Origin: Lactobacillus mulieris
GTDB lineage: Bacteria > Bacillota > Bacilli > Lactobacillales > Lactobacillaceae
Assembly (NCBI RefSeq): GCF_007095465.1
Contig: NZ_SDGL01000002.1
Location: 62,001-126,000 of the forward strand
Length of the DNA: 64,000 bases
Direction of reading: 5' to 3'
Under the pieces are notes generated by a model. It had not been told where the DNA came from, made no database searches, and saw only the letters and a list, made by a program, of their open reading frames with translations. How positions within the stretch are numbered: position 1 is the first letter of the stretch; each line of letters opens with the position of its first letter. A program made the translations under genes and the position numbers. Positions 20,543 through 30,447 of this stretch are shown piece after piece.

Positions 20543-20587
20543 AAAGTGCTTTATCCATCACACAGTGGTGGAAATTGCGCTTTTTTT
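20543..20587 (+). terminator. Attenuator or terminator between yidC and mnmE
   Basis: A nested hairpin: AAGTGC / GCGCTT outside and CCATCAC / GTGGTGG inside, followed by seven T. The next gene starts 22 bases later, so some readthrough is likely. Confidence 0.7.
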
Positions 20588-20608
20588 AATACAAAAAGGA
20601 AGATAATA

Positions 20609-21991
20609 ATGCCGACATTAACTGAGTTTGATACGATTGCTGCAATCTCAACGCCAATTGGTGAAGGTGGAATTTCGATAGTTCGATTATCTGGTGAAGA
20701 TGCAGTCAAAATTGCAAATAAGCTTTTTAAAGGAAAAGATTTGAGTAAAGTTGCTAGTCATACAATTAATTATGGGCATATCATTGATCCTGAAACCAGT
20801 AAAGTAGTTGATGAAGTAATGGTTTCAGTTTTACTTGCACCTAAGACTTTTACCAAAGAAGATATGGTAGAAATTAATTGTCATGGAGGAATTGTTGTAA
20901 CTAATAAAATTCTGCAATTATTGTTAAAGCATGGTGCTCGAATGGCTGAAGCTGGTGAATTTACGAAACGAGCTTTTGTAAATGGACGAATTGACCTAAC
21001 TCAAGCAGAAAGTGTGATGGATATTGTTCGTGCAAAAACTGATAAAGCGCGACAAGTTGCAATGAACCAACTTGAAGGTGGTTTGCTCGACAAGATTAGA
21101 AATATGCGCCAAGAAATTTTAGATACTTTAGCAAATGTAGAAGTGAATATTGATTATCCAGAATATGATGCTGATCAAGTTACAGCAACTCAGATGCAAG
21201 AAACTTCAAAAAAAGTAATTGAAGCAATTAATCGACTATTAAAAACAGCTAATCAAGGAAAAATTATGCGTAATGGTCTTGCAACAGCAATTGTAGGTCG
21301 CCCCAATGTTGGAAAAAGTTCTTTACTCAATTATTTGACACAAGATGACAAGGCAATTGTTACTGATGTGGCTGGTACTACGCGTGACACCCTTGAAGAA
21401 TATGTTTCAATTAGGGGTGTACCTTTAAAACTAATTGATACAGCAGGGATTCATCATACAGAAGACAAAGTTGAGAAAATTGGGGTAGAGCGTTCCAAAA
21501 AAGCAATTGAGCAAGCTGATTTAGTTTTACTGTTGCTTAATGCGAGTGAAGCCTTGACTACTGAAGATGAAAAATTAATAGACTACACCAAAAATAAAAA
21601 AAGAATAGTTGTTTTAAACAAGGCTGATTTAGGGATAAAACTAAATAAAGAGGACCTTAAAGTCCAAACGCAAGCTTCAATTGTTGTAACTTCAATTCTT
21701 AAAGAAGAGAACTTGAATGAATTAGAGGAAGCTATCAGTAAGTTGTTCTTTAGTGGTATTCACAACTCAAATGATGAAGTTTTAGTAACTAATCAGCGCC
21801 AAGCAGGCTTGCTTGAAAAAGCTAAAGACCAACTAACAGATGTAGTAGATGCAGTTGATAATGATGTTCCACTAGATATTGCTCAAATTGATTTTACAGG
21901 TGCTTGGGATACCTTAGGAGAAATAACTGGAGATAGCGCACCTGATGAATTAATAACGCAACTATTTAGTCAATTCTGTTTAGGTAAATAG
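20609..21991 (+). CDS. mnmE: tRNA modification GTPase MnmE
   Basis: With MnmG it makes 5-carboxymethylaminomethyl-uridine at tRNA position 34. The 460 residues contain the N-terminal tetrahydrofolate domain, a helical domain split by the GTPase domain (G1 [10 protein letters not shown]3 DTAG, G4 NKAD) and the C-terminal FCLGK with the catalytic Cys. The ATG at 20609 has AAGGAAG upstream; an in-frame extension to 20540 runs through the preceding hairpin and is rejected. mnmG follows after 9 bases. Confidence 0.97.
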   Translation: MPTLTEFDTIAAISTPIGEGGISIVRLSGEDAVKIANKLFKGKDLSKVASHTINYGHIIDPETSKVVDEVMVSVLLAPKTFTKEDMVEINCHGGIVVTNKILQLLLKHGARMAEAGEFTKRAFVNGRIDLTQAESVMDIVRAKTDKARQVAMNQLEGGLLDKIRNMRQEILDTLANVEVNIDYPEYDADQVTATQMQETSKKVIEAINRLLKTANQGKIMRNGLATAIVGRPNVGKSSLLNYLTQDDKAIVTDVAGTTRDTLEEYVSIRGVPLKLIDTAGIHHTEDKVEKIGVERSKKAIEQADLVLLLLNASEALTTEDEKLIDYTKNKKRIVVLNKADLGIKLNKEDLKVQTQASIVVTSILKEENLNELEEAISKLFFSGIHNSNDEVLVTNQRQAGLLEKAKDQLTDVVDAVDNDVPLDIAQIDFTGAWDTLGEITGDSAPDELITQLFSQFCLGK

Positions 21992-22000
21992 GAGAAAAAA

Positions 22001-23905
22001 ATGCTGAAAACATATAGTTCAAATGAATACGATGTAATTGTCGTAGGAGCTGGGCATGCAGGTTGTGAAGCAGCTCTTGCTAGTGCAAAGATGGGGCAAA
22101 AAACTTTATTAATTACAATTAGTTTGGACATGGTTGCTTTTATGCCATGTAATCCATCTGTTGGTGGGCCTGCTAAAGGAACGGTTGTTAGAGAAATTGA
22201 TGCTTTAGGTGGCCAAATGGGAAAAAATATTGATGCCACTTATATTCAAATGCGTATGCTTAATACTGGTAAAGGACCGGCTGTTAGAGCTTTAAGGGCC
22301 CAAGCAGATAAGGTTCAATACCATGAAACGATGAAGCGGACAATTGAAGATACTCCTAACTTGACTTTGCGCCAAGCAACAGTTGATGAATTAATTGTTG
22401 AAGATGGTGTGTGTCACGGCGTTGTCACTAATACTGGTGCAAAATATTTAGCTAAAAGTGTTGTTTTAACTACTGGTACTTCTGCTCGTGGACGAATTAT
22501 TATCGGGGAACTTACTTACTCATCAGGTCCTAATAACACAATTGCGGCGATTAAACTCTCAGAAAATCTTGAAAAGTTAGGCTTTAAATTGCGTCGTTTT
22601 AAGACCGGTACTCCACCGAGAGTTAATGGAAATACAATTGATTTTTCAAAAACAGAAGAAGAACCTGGCGATAGTGAACCAAGACATTTCTCATTTGAAA
22701 CAAAAGATGAAGATTACTTGAAAGATCAACTATCTTGCTGGATGACATACACAAATGAAACTACTCATAAAATTATTCGCGACAATCTAGACCGAGCTCC
22801 AATGTATACTGGGGTAATTGAAGGAATTGGACCGAGATATTGTCCATCAATTGAAACTAAGATTGTGCGTTTTGCAGATAAGCCACGCCATCAAATCTTT
22901 TTAGAACCTGAAGGCAAGCATACTGATGAATATTATGTTGGTGATTTCTCAACCTCAATGCCAGAAGAAGTTCAACAAGATATGGTTCATTCAATTGCTG
23001 GACTTGAAAATGCTGAAATGATGCGCCCAGGCTATGCAATTGAATATGATGTAATTGAACCATGGCAACTGAAACATACGCTTGAAACTAAGAATATCAA
23101 GAATTTATTTACTGCTGGCCAAATGAACGGAACTAGTGGTTATGAAGAAGCTGGTGGGCAAGGAATTGTTGCAGGAATTAATGCAGCTTTACGTGCTCAA
23201 GGGAAACCAGGCTTTACTTTAGGTAGGGATGAAGCTTACATTGGCGTCTTGATTGATGATTTGGTTACTAAGGGTACTAATGAGCCATACCGTTTGCTTA
23301 CAAGTCGAGCAGAATATCGGCTACTTTTGCGTAATGATAATGCAGATTTACGGTTAACTGAATATGGTCATAAACTGGGGTTAATTAGTGATGAACGTTA
23401 TCAAAAATTTGAAGAAAAAAAGGCAGCAATTAAGCAAACTTTAGCAGAACTCTATGATATTACTATCCATCCAAATGATGAGGTACAAGAATATTTAGAA
23501 TCAATTGGGCAATCACCGTTAAATGCCGGATTAAAGGCCAGTGCTTTTTTGCGTCGTCCGGGTGTGACAATTGCAGCTATTGAAAAACTTTCAGGTACCA
23601 AGCTTAATAGTGACCGTTATGTGCGTGAACAAGTTGAAATTGATGTAAAATATGCCGGTTATATTAAGAAGCAAGAATTACAAGTTCAAAAATTGCGCCG
23701 TTTAGAATCAAAAAAGATTCCAGAAGGAATTGACTATAGTAAGATTGCCGGTTTAGCTACGGAAGCACGTCAAAAGTTTGAAAAGATTCGACCTGAGTCA
23801 ATTGCTCAAGCCGAAAGAATTTCAGGAGTAAATCCAGCAGATATTGCAATTTTAACGGTCTATATTCAACAAGGAAAATATTCAAAAGTTGAAGATAAAG
23901 GTTAA
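22001..23905 (+). CDS. mnmG: tRNA uridine 5-carboxymethylaminomethyl synthesis enzyme MnmG
   Basis: The FAD-dependent partner of MnmE, 634 residues. It shows the dinucleotide fold [16 protein letters not shown] (~13-28), the [13 protein letters not shown] segment with the redox Cys, [10 protein letters not shown], and the glycine-rich [16 protein letters not shown] (~375). The operon partner mnmE lies immediately upstream. In many Firmicutes rsmG, noc and parAB follow; here pyruvate oxidase follows instead. Confidence 0.97.
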   Translation: MLKTYSSNEYDVIVVGAGHAGCEAALASAKMGQKTLLITISLDMVAFMPCNPSVGGPAKGTVVREIDALGGQMGKNIDATYIQMRMLNTGKGPAVRALRAQADKVQYHETMKRTIEDTPNLTLRQATVDELIVEDGVCHGVVTNTGAKYLAKSVVLTTGTSARGRIIIGELTYSSGPNNTIAAIKLSENLEKLGFKLRRFKTGTPPRVNGNTIDFSKTEEEPGDSEPRHFSFETKDEDYLKDQLSCWMTYTNETTHKIIRDNLDRAPMYTGVIEGIGPRYCPSIETKIVRFADKPRHQIFLEPEGKHTDEYYVGDFSTSMPEEVQQDMVHSIAGLENAEMMRPGYAIEYDVIEPWQLKHTLETKNIKNLFTAGQMNGTSGYEEAGGQGIVAGINAALRAQGKPGFTLGRDEAYIGVLIDDLVTKGTNEPYRLLTSRAEYRLLLRNDNADLRLTEYGHKLGLISDERYQKFEEKKAAIKQTLAELYDITIHPNDEVQEYLESIGQSPLNAGLKASAFLRRPGVTIAAIEKLSGTKLNSDRYVREQVEIDVKYAGYIKKQELQVQKLRRLESKKIPEGIDYSKIAGLATEARQKFEKIRPESIAQAERISGVNPADIAILTVYIQQGKYSKVEDKG

Positions 23906-23906
23906 G

Positions 23907-23932
23907 AAAAAGAGGAGAAATCCTCTTTTTTG
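23907..23932 (+). terminator. Terminator of the mnmE-mnmG transcript
   Basis: Stem AAGAGGA / TCCTCTT with a GAAA loop and T run directly after the mnmG stop. Confidence 0.85.
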
Positions 23933-24106
23933 TTATAAACCTTATGAAATGTTTAAATTTAAAAAATAATAAGTTAGGCGCTTACAATTTAAATTTTGAA
24001 AAAAGTTGGCTTAAATAGTATCTTTGATAAAGCAATCACAAATGTAAATCTTATTTTAGCAATAAGTAAATAATAAATAGCTTCACTTTGTGAATTTATT
24101 ATCTTT

Positions 24107-24133
24107 AAAAAGCGCTTACATGTGCGGTATAAT
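24107..24133 (+). promoter_or_regulatory. Catabolite-repressed promoter of pyruvate oxidase
   Basis: A cre-like site at 24107-24121 (minus strand ATGTAAGCGCTTTTT, one mismatch to the CcpA consensus WTGNAANCGNWNNCW) sits where the -35/spacer would be; a perfect TATAAT follows at 24128-24133. The rest of the 23933-24211 gap shows no gene. CcpA bound here would block polymerase. Confidence 0.7.
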
Positions 24134-24211
24134 GGCGATAGCAATCACTTGCAATTGTGAAAAAAAGTGCTTTAATACAAGTGTAAGTATATTTTTAAGG
24201 AGATGCACAAT

Positions 24212-26017
24212 ATGGCAAAAATTAATGGCTCAGACGCTATGTTTAAAGTTTTATACGACTGGCATATTGATCACATTTACGGTTTTCCTGGCGGTTCATT
24301 TGACTCAAGTATGAATGCCATTCACAACTGGAAAGATAGAATTAAGTTTATTGAAGTTCGTCATGAAGAAGCTGGTGCTTTAGCTGCTTCTGCAGAATAC
24401 AAATTGACTGGTAAAGTTGGTGTATGTTTTGGTTCAGCTGGACCTGGTGCAGCACACTTATTCAACGGTTTGTACGATGCTAAATTTGACAAGACTCCTA
24501 TGGTAGCAATTGTCGCTAACGTTCCAGAAGGTCGTCAAGACATCGACTTCTTCCAAGCATTCGACGAAGATAAGTGGTTCTTGAACGCTAGTGTATTCTG
24601 CCGTCAACCTAAGACCGCAGCACAAATTCCTGTAGTAATGGATGAATGTATTCGTCAAGCTTACGCAAGAAAAGGTCCTGCAGTAATGATTATTTCTAAG
24701 GACTTAGGTTGGGAAAAGATTGATGACAATTTCCGTGTAAATTACGATGCACGTGTTGAAGATAATTACGCAGCACCAACTAAGTCATCAGTTGAAGAAG
24801 CAGTAAAACTTCTTAAAGAAGCTAAGAATCCTGTTATGTACTATGGTAATGGTGCAAAGGGATGTGGTGAAGAAATTAAGGAATTTGCTGAAAAATTCAA
24901 GACACCACTTCTTACTTCATACCTTGGTAAGGGTATCGTAGAAGATGAATTCCCTGCATACATGGGTACTATTGGTCGTATTGGACCAAAGCCAGCTAAC
25001 GAAATTCAAGGTCACACTGACTTAGTAGTTTGGGTTGGTAACAATTCACCATTCTCAGTATTATGGTTCCCAAAGGATGCTAAGGTAATCCAAATTGATG
25101 TTGATCCTGCTAAGTTTGGTAAGCGTCACAAGGTTGATGTATCAATGCTTGCAGATGCCAAGAAATCACTTCGTGCCATCATTGATGCTGGTGAAGCACG
25201 TGATGAATCTCCATTATACAAGGCAGCTATTGCCGACCGTCAAAACTGGGATGAATGGCTTGATAGCTTTAAAGATTCTAAGGAAAGCCCAGTTCGTCAA
25301 GAACCAATCTGGGATGTAATCAACAAAGAAGCTGCAGATAACGCAGTATTTGCTATTGATGTTGGTAACGTGAACATGGACCACACCCGTCTTCTTAAGA
25401 TGCACGGTGACCAAAAGTGGACTACTTCAGGTCTTCACGCAACTATGGGATATGGTGCCCCAGCAGCTCTTACTGCAGCAACAGTTTACCCAGACCGTGA
25501 AGTATGGCAATTAGCTGGTGATGGTGGCTTCGCAATGATGTGTGAAGAATTATTAACTATGGCCCGTTACAACATGCACGTATTAAACGTTGTCTTCACT
25601 AACGAAACTCTTGGCTACATTCAAGCAGAACAAGAAGACGAATCACACCAACCATTATCAGGTGTTATTATTCCAGATAATGATTGGGCTAAAGTTGCTG
25701 AAGGTATGAATGTTAAAGGCGTAACTGTTCGTACCAAAGAAGAATTTGAAGCAGCAGTTAAGGAATGGAAGAAGATGGATGGCCCAATGTTAATTGACAT
25801 TAAGTACACCCATGATATGCATTACTCAACTGAACTTAATACTCTTGATGATCCTGCATTTGTTGCTAAGTATCAAGCAGAACCATTGAAGCCATTTTCA
25901 TACTTTGCTGAAAAATTCGGATTAGATACTGATTCAGCAACTGGTGCTTCAGCTCATGAAGAAGAAGTTGAAGAAGAACCAGAAGAAGATGCAACTTCAG
26001 GTGCATCAGCACATTAG
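24212..26017 (+). CDS. Pyruvate oxidase (TPP/FAD, H2O2-forming)
   Basis: It converts pyruvate, phosphate and O2 to acetyl phosphate, CO2 and H2O2 in the cytoplasm. The 601 residues hold three TPP-enzyme domains: N-terminal pyrimidine-binding (catalytic Glu in EVRHEEAGA, ~51), a central FAD domain, and the C-terminal domain with GDGGFAMMCEELLTMARYN (split TPP motif GDG...N, ~427). The start with AAGGAG 9 bases away is 24212; the ATG at 24203 overlaps that site. Unusual is the C-terminus: TGASAH (577-582), an acidic linker (583-593) and SGASAH at the end. Acetolactate synthase is a relative, but overall similarity and the context of lactate oxidase favour Pox. Confidence 0.9.
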   Translation: MAKINGSDAMFKVLYDWHIDHIYGFPGGSFDSSMNAIHNWKDRIKFIEVRHEEAGALAASAEYKLTGKVGVCFGSAGPGAAHLFNGLYDAKFDKTPMVAIVANVPEGRQDIDFFQAFDEDKWFLNASVFCRQPKTAAQIPVVMDECIRQAYARKGPAVMIISKDLGWEKIDDNFRVNYDARVEDNYAAPTKSSVEEAVKLLKEAKNPVMYYGNGAKGCGEEIKEFAEKFKTPLLTSYLGKGIVEDEFPAYMGTIGRIGPKPANEIQGHTDLVVWVGNNSPFSVLWFPKDAKVIQIDVDPAKFGKRHKVDVSMLADAKKSLRAIIDAGEARDESPLYKAAIADRQNWDEWLDSFKDSKESPVRQEPIWDVINKEAADNAVFAIDVGNVNMDHTRLLKMHGDQKWTTSGLHATMGYGAPAALTAATVYPDREVWQLAGDGGFAMMCEELLTMARYNMHVLNVVFTNETLGYIQAEQEDESHQPLSGVIIPDNDWAKVAEGMNVKGVTVRTKEEFEAAVKEWKKMDGPMLIDIKYTHDMHYSTELNTLDDPAFVAKYQAEPLKPFSYFAEKFGLDTDSATGASAHEEEVEEEPEEDATSGASAH

Positions 26018-26034
26018 AATATAGAATAATAAAG

Positions 26035-26076
26035 AGACTAGTATTATCAGTAATGGATAAATACTAGTCTTTTTTA
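26035..26076 (+). terminator. Terminator of pyruvate oxidase
   Basis: An 11-bp stem AGACTAGTATT / AATACTAGTCT with a 14-base loop, followed by TTTTTT. Confidence 0.85.
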
Positions 26077-26217
26077 CACTTGTATATACCATTGTGTATT
26101 AACTATTATGGATAGTAATAGTTAAAAATATAATATATTTATTGATATTCAAAAAAGTGAGAGTAAAATTGACAGTGTACATAAGAATAAGTAGTTTTTT
26201 ATTCTTGGAGGAGAAAA

Positions 26218-27774
26218 ATGCAAGAATAAAATAATAAACAACGTGTACAGCGTTTTAGTATTCGTAAATTAACAATTGGTGTTACTTCTGTTTTGTTATC
26301 CACTTTATTTTTAGCAGGAAATAAAGCGCTTGCGACAAATGCTGATAGTCACGCATCTAATCAAACTTCTGAAAGCGCAAGTAGCGAATCAAGTGCAGCC
26401 AAAGAAAGTACAACAAGCAGTGCAAGTAGCGAATCAAGTACAGCCAAAGAAAGCACAACAAGCAGCGCAAGTAGCGAATCAAGTGCAGCCAAAGAAAGCA
26501 CAACAAGCAGTGCAAGTAGCGAATCAAGTGCAGCCAAAGAAAGTACAACAAGCAGTGCAAGTAGCGAATCAAGTGCAGCCAAAGAAAGTACAACAAGCAG
26601 TGCAAGTAGCGAATCAAGTATAGCCAAAGAAAGCACAACAAGCAGCGCAAGTAGCGAATCAAGTGTAGCCAAAGAAAGCACAACAAGCAGTGCAAGTAGC
26701 GAATCAAGTACAGCCAAAGAAAGCACAACAAGCAGTAGCACAGAAAAAGAAGAAGTTACTGGTGTAGTATATGCTCCAGTAATTAATAACAATCCAGGTT
26801 GGATGATTGCATTATTAGATGGAGAAGGCCATTATACGGGTAAATATATCCCAACTAATACTAGTTGGAAAGTATTTGCTAAGAAAACTATTTCAAATAG
26901 AGAAATGTATCGCTTAGGAAGTGACCAACAATGGGTACCAGCTGAATACGTTACTGTTAAGAATTTGGAAGTTGTAAGTAAAACAACGACTGAACCTAAG
27001 AAGAGTGATTCTAAAGAAGAAGCATTATCAGGTGTAGCATATGTTCCAACTCTTAAAGATCATCCAACATGGCAAGTAGCTTTGCTAGATGGGGACGGCC
27101 ATTATACAGGTAAATACATTCCAACCAATAGCAATTGGAAGGTGTTTGCTAAGAAGACAATTAATAATAGATTGATGTACCGTTTAGGTAGTGATCAACA
27201 ATGGGTACCAGCCGAATATGCAACATTGAAGTCAACGGTTGCAGAAAAGACAAGTGAATCTGTACCAACTAAGGTTACAAGCAATGAAGAAGCATTATCA
27301 GGTGTAGCGTATGTTCCAACTCTTAAAGATCATCCAACATGGCAAGTAGCTTTGTTAGATGGGGAAGGTCACTATACAGGTAAATATATTTCAACTAATA
27401 GCAATTGGAGAGTGTTTGCTAAGAAGACAATTAATAATAGATTGATGTACCGTTTAGGTAGTGATCAACAATGGGTACCAGCTGAATATGCAACATTGAA
27501 GTCAACGGTTGCAGAAAAGACAAGTGAATCTGTACCAGCTAAGGCTACAAGCAATGAAGAAGCAATGTCAGGTGTAGCATATGCTCCAGTAATTAATAAT
27601 AATCCAGGCTGGATGATTGCTTTGTTAGATGGAGAAGGCCACTATACAGGTAAATACATTCCAACCAATAGCAATTGGAAAGTATTAGCCAAAAAGACAA
27701 TTTCTGGCGTTGAATATTATCGTTTAGGTAATGATCAACAATGGGTAGCGGCAAGATATTTAAAATTAAAGTAA
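26218..27774 (+). pseudogene. Surface protein with YSIRK-type signal, Ser-rich repeats and four SLAP-like repeats; stop at codon 4
   Basis: From the ATG at 26218, behind a strong GGAGGAG site, codon 4 is TAA (26227-26229). The frame then continues open for 515 codons. Codons 5-40 encode a classic signal: QRFSIRKLTIGVTSVLL, then a hydrophobic core and a probable cleavage after NKALA. Eight 15-residue Ser-rich repeats follow, then four ~85-residue repeats (consensus around GEGHYTGKYIPTNSNWKVFAKKTI and YRLGSDQQWVPAEY) resembling SLAP domains that bind cell wall. There is no LPXTG. The only in-frame start after the stop is TTG at 26293, which would cut into the signal. An 8-bp inverted repeat (26183-26206) precedes the ribosome site. 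I call it disrupted unless the stop is a sequencing error or is bypassed. Confidence 0.75.
26374..26733 (+). repeat. Eight tandem 45-bp repeats encoding SASSESS(A/T/I/V)AKESTTS
   Basis: Eight in-frame 45-base units differ at only a few positions, mainly the codon after SESS. Such units expand and contract by slippage or recombination. There are no spacers, so it is not a CRISPR array. Long antisense frames over this region are an effect of the repeats. Confidence 0.95.
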
Positions 27775-27795
27775 TATAGTTTTTTAATAATATAA

Positions 27796-27825
27796 AAAGG
27801 CGAAACTTGAAGTTTCGCTTTTTTG
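27796..27825 (+). terminator. Terminator of the surface protein gene
   Basis: Stem GCGAAACTT / AGTTTCGC with T run, ~25 bases after the stop. Confidence 0.85.
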
Positions 27826-27872
27826 TTGTCTTAAAAGTATAATATATTTAGATGTTAATTGGAGGTATATAT

Positions 27873-29261
27873 ATGCAAGAATTCGGTGTTATCGGACTTA
27901 GCGTTATGGGCAAAAACTTGGCCCTTAACATCCATAGTAAAGGATATTCTGTTTCAGGCTTTAGTATTGATAAGCCAGAAGTTGATGCCTTGGCAAAATA
28001 TGCAGATGATAAATTAAAGCCAACTTATACTTGGGAAGAATTTGTAAATTCACTTGAAAAACCCCGTAAGATTTTAATTATGATTAGAGCAGGTAAGCCA
28101 GTTGATTTAACTTTAGAAAAATTAACACAATTGCTTGAACCAGGCGATATTGTAATTGATGGTGGTAACTCTAACTTCCACGATACTCGTAGACGTTTCC
28201 ATGAATTAGAAAAATTCGGCTTACACTTTATCGGTATGGGTGTATCTGGTGGTGAAGAAGGAGCCCTTCATGGACCTGCCTTGATGCCAGGTGGAGATGA
28301 AGCAGCATTTGAAAAGGTAAGACCTATCTTGGAAGCTATTGCCGCTAAGACTCCAGAAGGCCGTCCTTGTGTAAGCTACATTGGCCCTGAAGCTAGTGGT
28401 CACTATGTTAAGATGGTTCACAACGGAATTGAATATGGAATTATGCAACTCTTCTCTGAAGCTTATGACATGCTTAGAAAGGCTTGTGGACTTTCTAATG
28501 ACGAAATGAGTGACTTATTTGATAAGTGGAACCATGAAGACTTACAATGCTACTTAGCAGAAATTACAGCAGAAGTTTTGAAGAAAGATGACGATTTAAC
28601 TGATGATAAGGTAATTGACCATATCTTGAACGAAGCTTCTTATAAGGGTACTGGTAACTGGACATTAGAAGATGCGATTGTTTTAGGTGCTCCTATCAGT
28701 GTGATTGCTGAAGCAGTACTAGCTAGATTTATGTCTAAAGCTACTACTAGAACTGGTAAAGAAATTACTGTTGATCAAAGTAAAATTGATGCTAACTTGC
28801 CAGAAGTTATTGCTAGTGCGCTTTACTTAGGTCAAGCTGTTTGTTACGCTCAAGGATTTATGCAACTTAAGATGGCAGCTAAGGCGTATGATTGGACTTT
28901 ACGTTACCCTGGCATTGCCCAAAATTGGGAAGCTGGCTGTATTATTCGATCAAAGACTTTGAAGGATATTGAAGATGCCTTCGAAAAGCATCCTGATATC
29001 AATAACTTATTCGAAGCACCATTCTTTGCTAAGATGATGCAAGACCGCTTGCCTGATTTGAGAAAAGTGGTTAGTGTTGCAGCTGAAAATGGTATTCCAA
29101 CTCCTACTTTGAGTGCAGCTCTTAACTACTTGGAATCAATCTTTAACCCAAGCTTACCTGCTAACTTGATTCAAGGACAACGTGATTACTTTGGTGCTCA
29201 TACTTACTTCAGAAATGATCGTGAAGGGGTCTTCCATACAGAATGGTATGATGAAAAATAA
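27873..29261 (+). CDS. gnd: 6-phosphogluconate dehydrogenase, decarboxylating
   Basis: It oxidises 6-phosphogluconate to ribulose 5-phosphate and CO2 with NADP+. The 462 residues show the N-terminal Rossmann fold (GVIGLSVMGKNLALNI), the GMGVSGGEEGALHGPALMPG substrate loop, the catalytic Lys/Asn segment HYVKMVHNGIEYG (~183) and the C-terminal helical domain ending around GQRDYFGAHTY. GGAGG precedes the ATG at 27873; the ATG at 27852 has no ribosome site. It is monocistronic. Confidence 0.95.
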   Translation: MQEFGVIGLSVMGKNLALNIHSKGYSVSGFSIDKPEVDALAKYADDKLKPTYTWEEFVNSLEKPRKILIMIRAGKPVDLTLEKLTQLLEPGDIVIDGGNSNFHDTRRRFHELEKFGLHFIGMGVSGGEEGALHGPALMPGGDEAAFEKVRPILEAIAAKTPEGRPCVSYIGPEASGHYVKMVHNGIEYGIMQLFSEAYDMLRKACGLSNDEMSDLFDKWNHEDLQCYLAEITAEVLKKDDDLTDDKVIDHILNEASYKGTGNWTLEDAIVLGAPISVIAEAVLARFMSKATTRTGKEITVDQSKIDANLPEVIASALYLGQAVCYAQGFMQLKMAAKAYDWTLRYPGIAQNWEAGCIIRSKTLKDIEDAFEKHPDINNLFEAPFFAKMMQDRLPDLRKVVSVAAENGIPTPTLSAALNYLESIFNPSLPANLIQGQRDYFGAHTYFRNDREGVFHTEWYDEK

Positions 29262-29274
29262 TACTTAATAATTA

Positions 29275-29309
29275 AAGTATTTGCTATTTACTAGCAAGTG
29301 CTTTTTTTC
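29275..29309 (+). terminator. Terminator of gnd
   Basis: Stem AAAG..TTGCTA / TAGCAA..CTTT with an internal mismatch, followed by seven T. Confidence 0.7.
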
Positions 29310-29340
29310 ATATAAAAAATTTTTATTACATGTGCTTCGT

Positions 29341-29369
29341 TTGACTATAACTATATAAGTCGATATTGT
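29341..29369 (+). promoter_or_regulatory. Promoter of the AEC carrier gene
   Basis: TTGACT (29341-29346), 17 bases, TATTGT (29364-29369), 36 bases before the start codon. Confidence 0.6.
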
Positions 29370-29405
29370 TATTAATATAGATTTTAGTAGAAAGAGGATG
29401 AAAGA

Positions 29406-30365
29406 ATGACAACGTTTATATCATCAATTTCAAGCGTGGTTGTTGTAATTTTGATAATAGCTTTGGGCTTCATTTTACGACAAAAAAAGTGGTTTGCTGA
29501 TACTTTTGCAGGAAATATTTCTAAATTAATTATGCAAATAGCCCTACCTGCTTCTATTTTTATCAGTGTTCAAACTCATTTGACTAGATCAAGCCTCTTG
29601 AACTTGTTTGAAGGGCTTTTAGTACCAGCAATTGGTGTATTTTTAAGTTACTTAATAGCTTTTATCTTGATAGCTGTTTTCAAGATACCAGCAGGACGGC
29701 GTGGGACGTTTATTAATACCCTTGCTAACGCAAATACAATCTTTATTGGTATGCCTTTAAACATAGCTTTATTTGGTGAAAATGCTATGTCATATTTCCT
29801 TATTTATTATGTAATTAATACTGTTTCTACTTGGGCAATTGGAATTTTCTTTATGCAAAGTGATAGCTTACCAGGTAAGAAAAAAGAAGAAGCACACTTT
29901 AATTGGAAGAAATTATTGCCAATGCCTTTACTTGGTTTTATTGTAGCTATTTTATGGCTACTTACTGGAATTAGCTTACCAAGCTTTGTAAGTTCTACCT
30001 TTACTTATGTTGGTAATTTAGTGACCCCATTATCATTAATTTATATTGGGATTATGTTAGCTGATATTGGGCTTAAAAATATTAAATTGGATAAAGATAC
30101 TATTTTGGCAGTTTTAGGTAGATTGGTTATTGCACCGATAATTATGCTGGGTTTAGTTGAATGGCTAATGCCAAGCATGGGTGTCCATATGGCAAACTTA
30201 ATGAAGGATACATTCATTATTCAATCTGCAACTCCAGCATTATCAGTATTACCAATTTTAGCAGATCAAGGCCATGGTGACGTTGAATATGCTACAAATG
30301 TTGTTGCGATAACCACAATCTTCTTTGTAGTAGTAGTACCTGTTTTGATGCTAGTAGCTTCATAA
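29406..30365 (+). CDS. AEC family transporter (malate permease / auxin efflux carrier fold)
   Basis: A 319-residue integral membrane protein with about ten hydrophobic segments and the family signatures GFILRQKKWF near the start and a central LPxxSF-type region. Lactobacilli use members of this family (MleP/MaeP relatives) for malate or other organic acids. It is monocistronic with its own promoter and terminator. The malolactic gene in this window (58.4 kb) has no transporter beside it, so this carrier could supply malate, but that is inference from family alone. Confidence 0.8.
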   Translation: MTTFISSISSVVVVILIIALGFILRQKKWFADTFAGNISKLIMQIALPASIFISVQTHLTRSSLLNLFEGLLVPAIGVFLSYLIAFILIAVFKIPAGRRGTFINTLANANTIFIGMPLNIALFGENAMSYFLIYYVINTVSTWAIGIFFMQSDSLPGKKKEEAHFNWKKLLPMPLLGFIVAILWLLTGISLPSFVSSTFTYVGNLVTPLSLIYIGIMLADIGLKNIKLDKDTILAVLGRLVIAPIIMLGLVEWLMPSMGVHMANLMKDTFIIQSATPALSVLPILADQGHGDVEYATNVVAITTIFFVVVVPVLMLVAS

Positions 30366-30382
30366 ATTATTGATATATATAT

Positions 30383-30410
30383 AAAGTGCATCTTTAAGGA
30401 TGCACTTTTT
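30383..30410 (+). terminator. Terminator of the AEC carrier gene
   Basis: A 10-bp stem AAAGTGCATC / GATGCACTTT with a TTTAAG loop and T run. Confidence 0.85.
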
Positions 30411-30447
30411 GCGTTACAATAAGACAGTGACTTTAAAGGAGATTAGT

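Noticed and set aside
20540-20608. N-terminal extension of mnmE
   Set aside because: It runs through the yidC-mnmE hairpin and has no ribosome site; family proteins start at the internal Met.
23982-23996. Additional cre site upstream of pyruvate oxidase around GGCGCTTACAA
   Set aside because: Two conserved positions differ and no promoter elements are next to it; the site at 24107 fits better.
26374-26733. CRISPR array
   Set aside because: The 45-base units are contiguous, in frame and lack spacers.
26357-26792. Two long minus-strand frames over the Ser-rich repeat region
   Set aside because: They are repeats of leucine-rich low-complexity peptide produced by the 45-bp units in other frames; no ribosome site or independent support.
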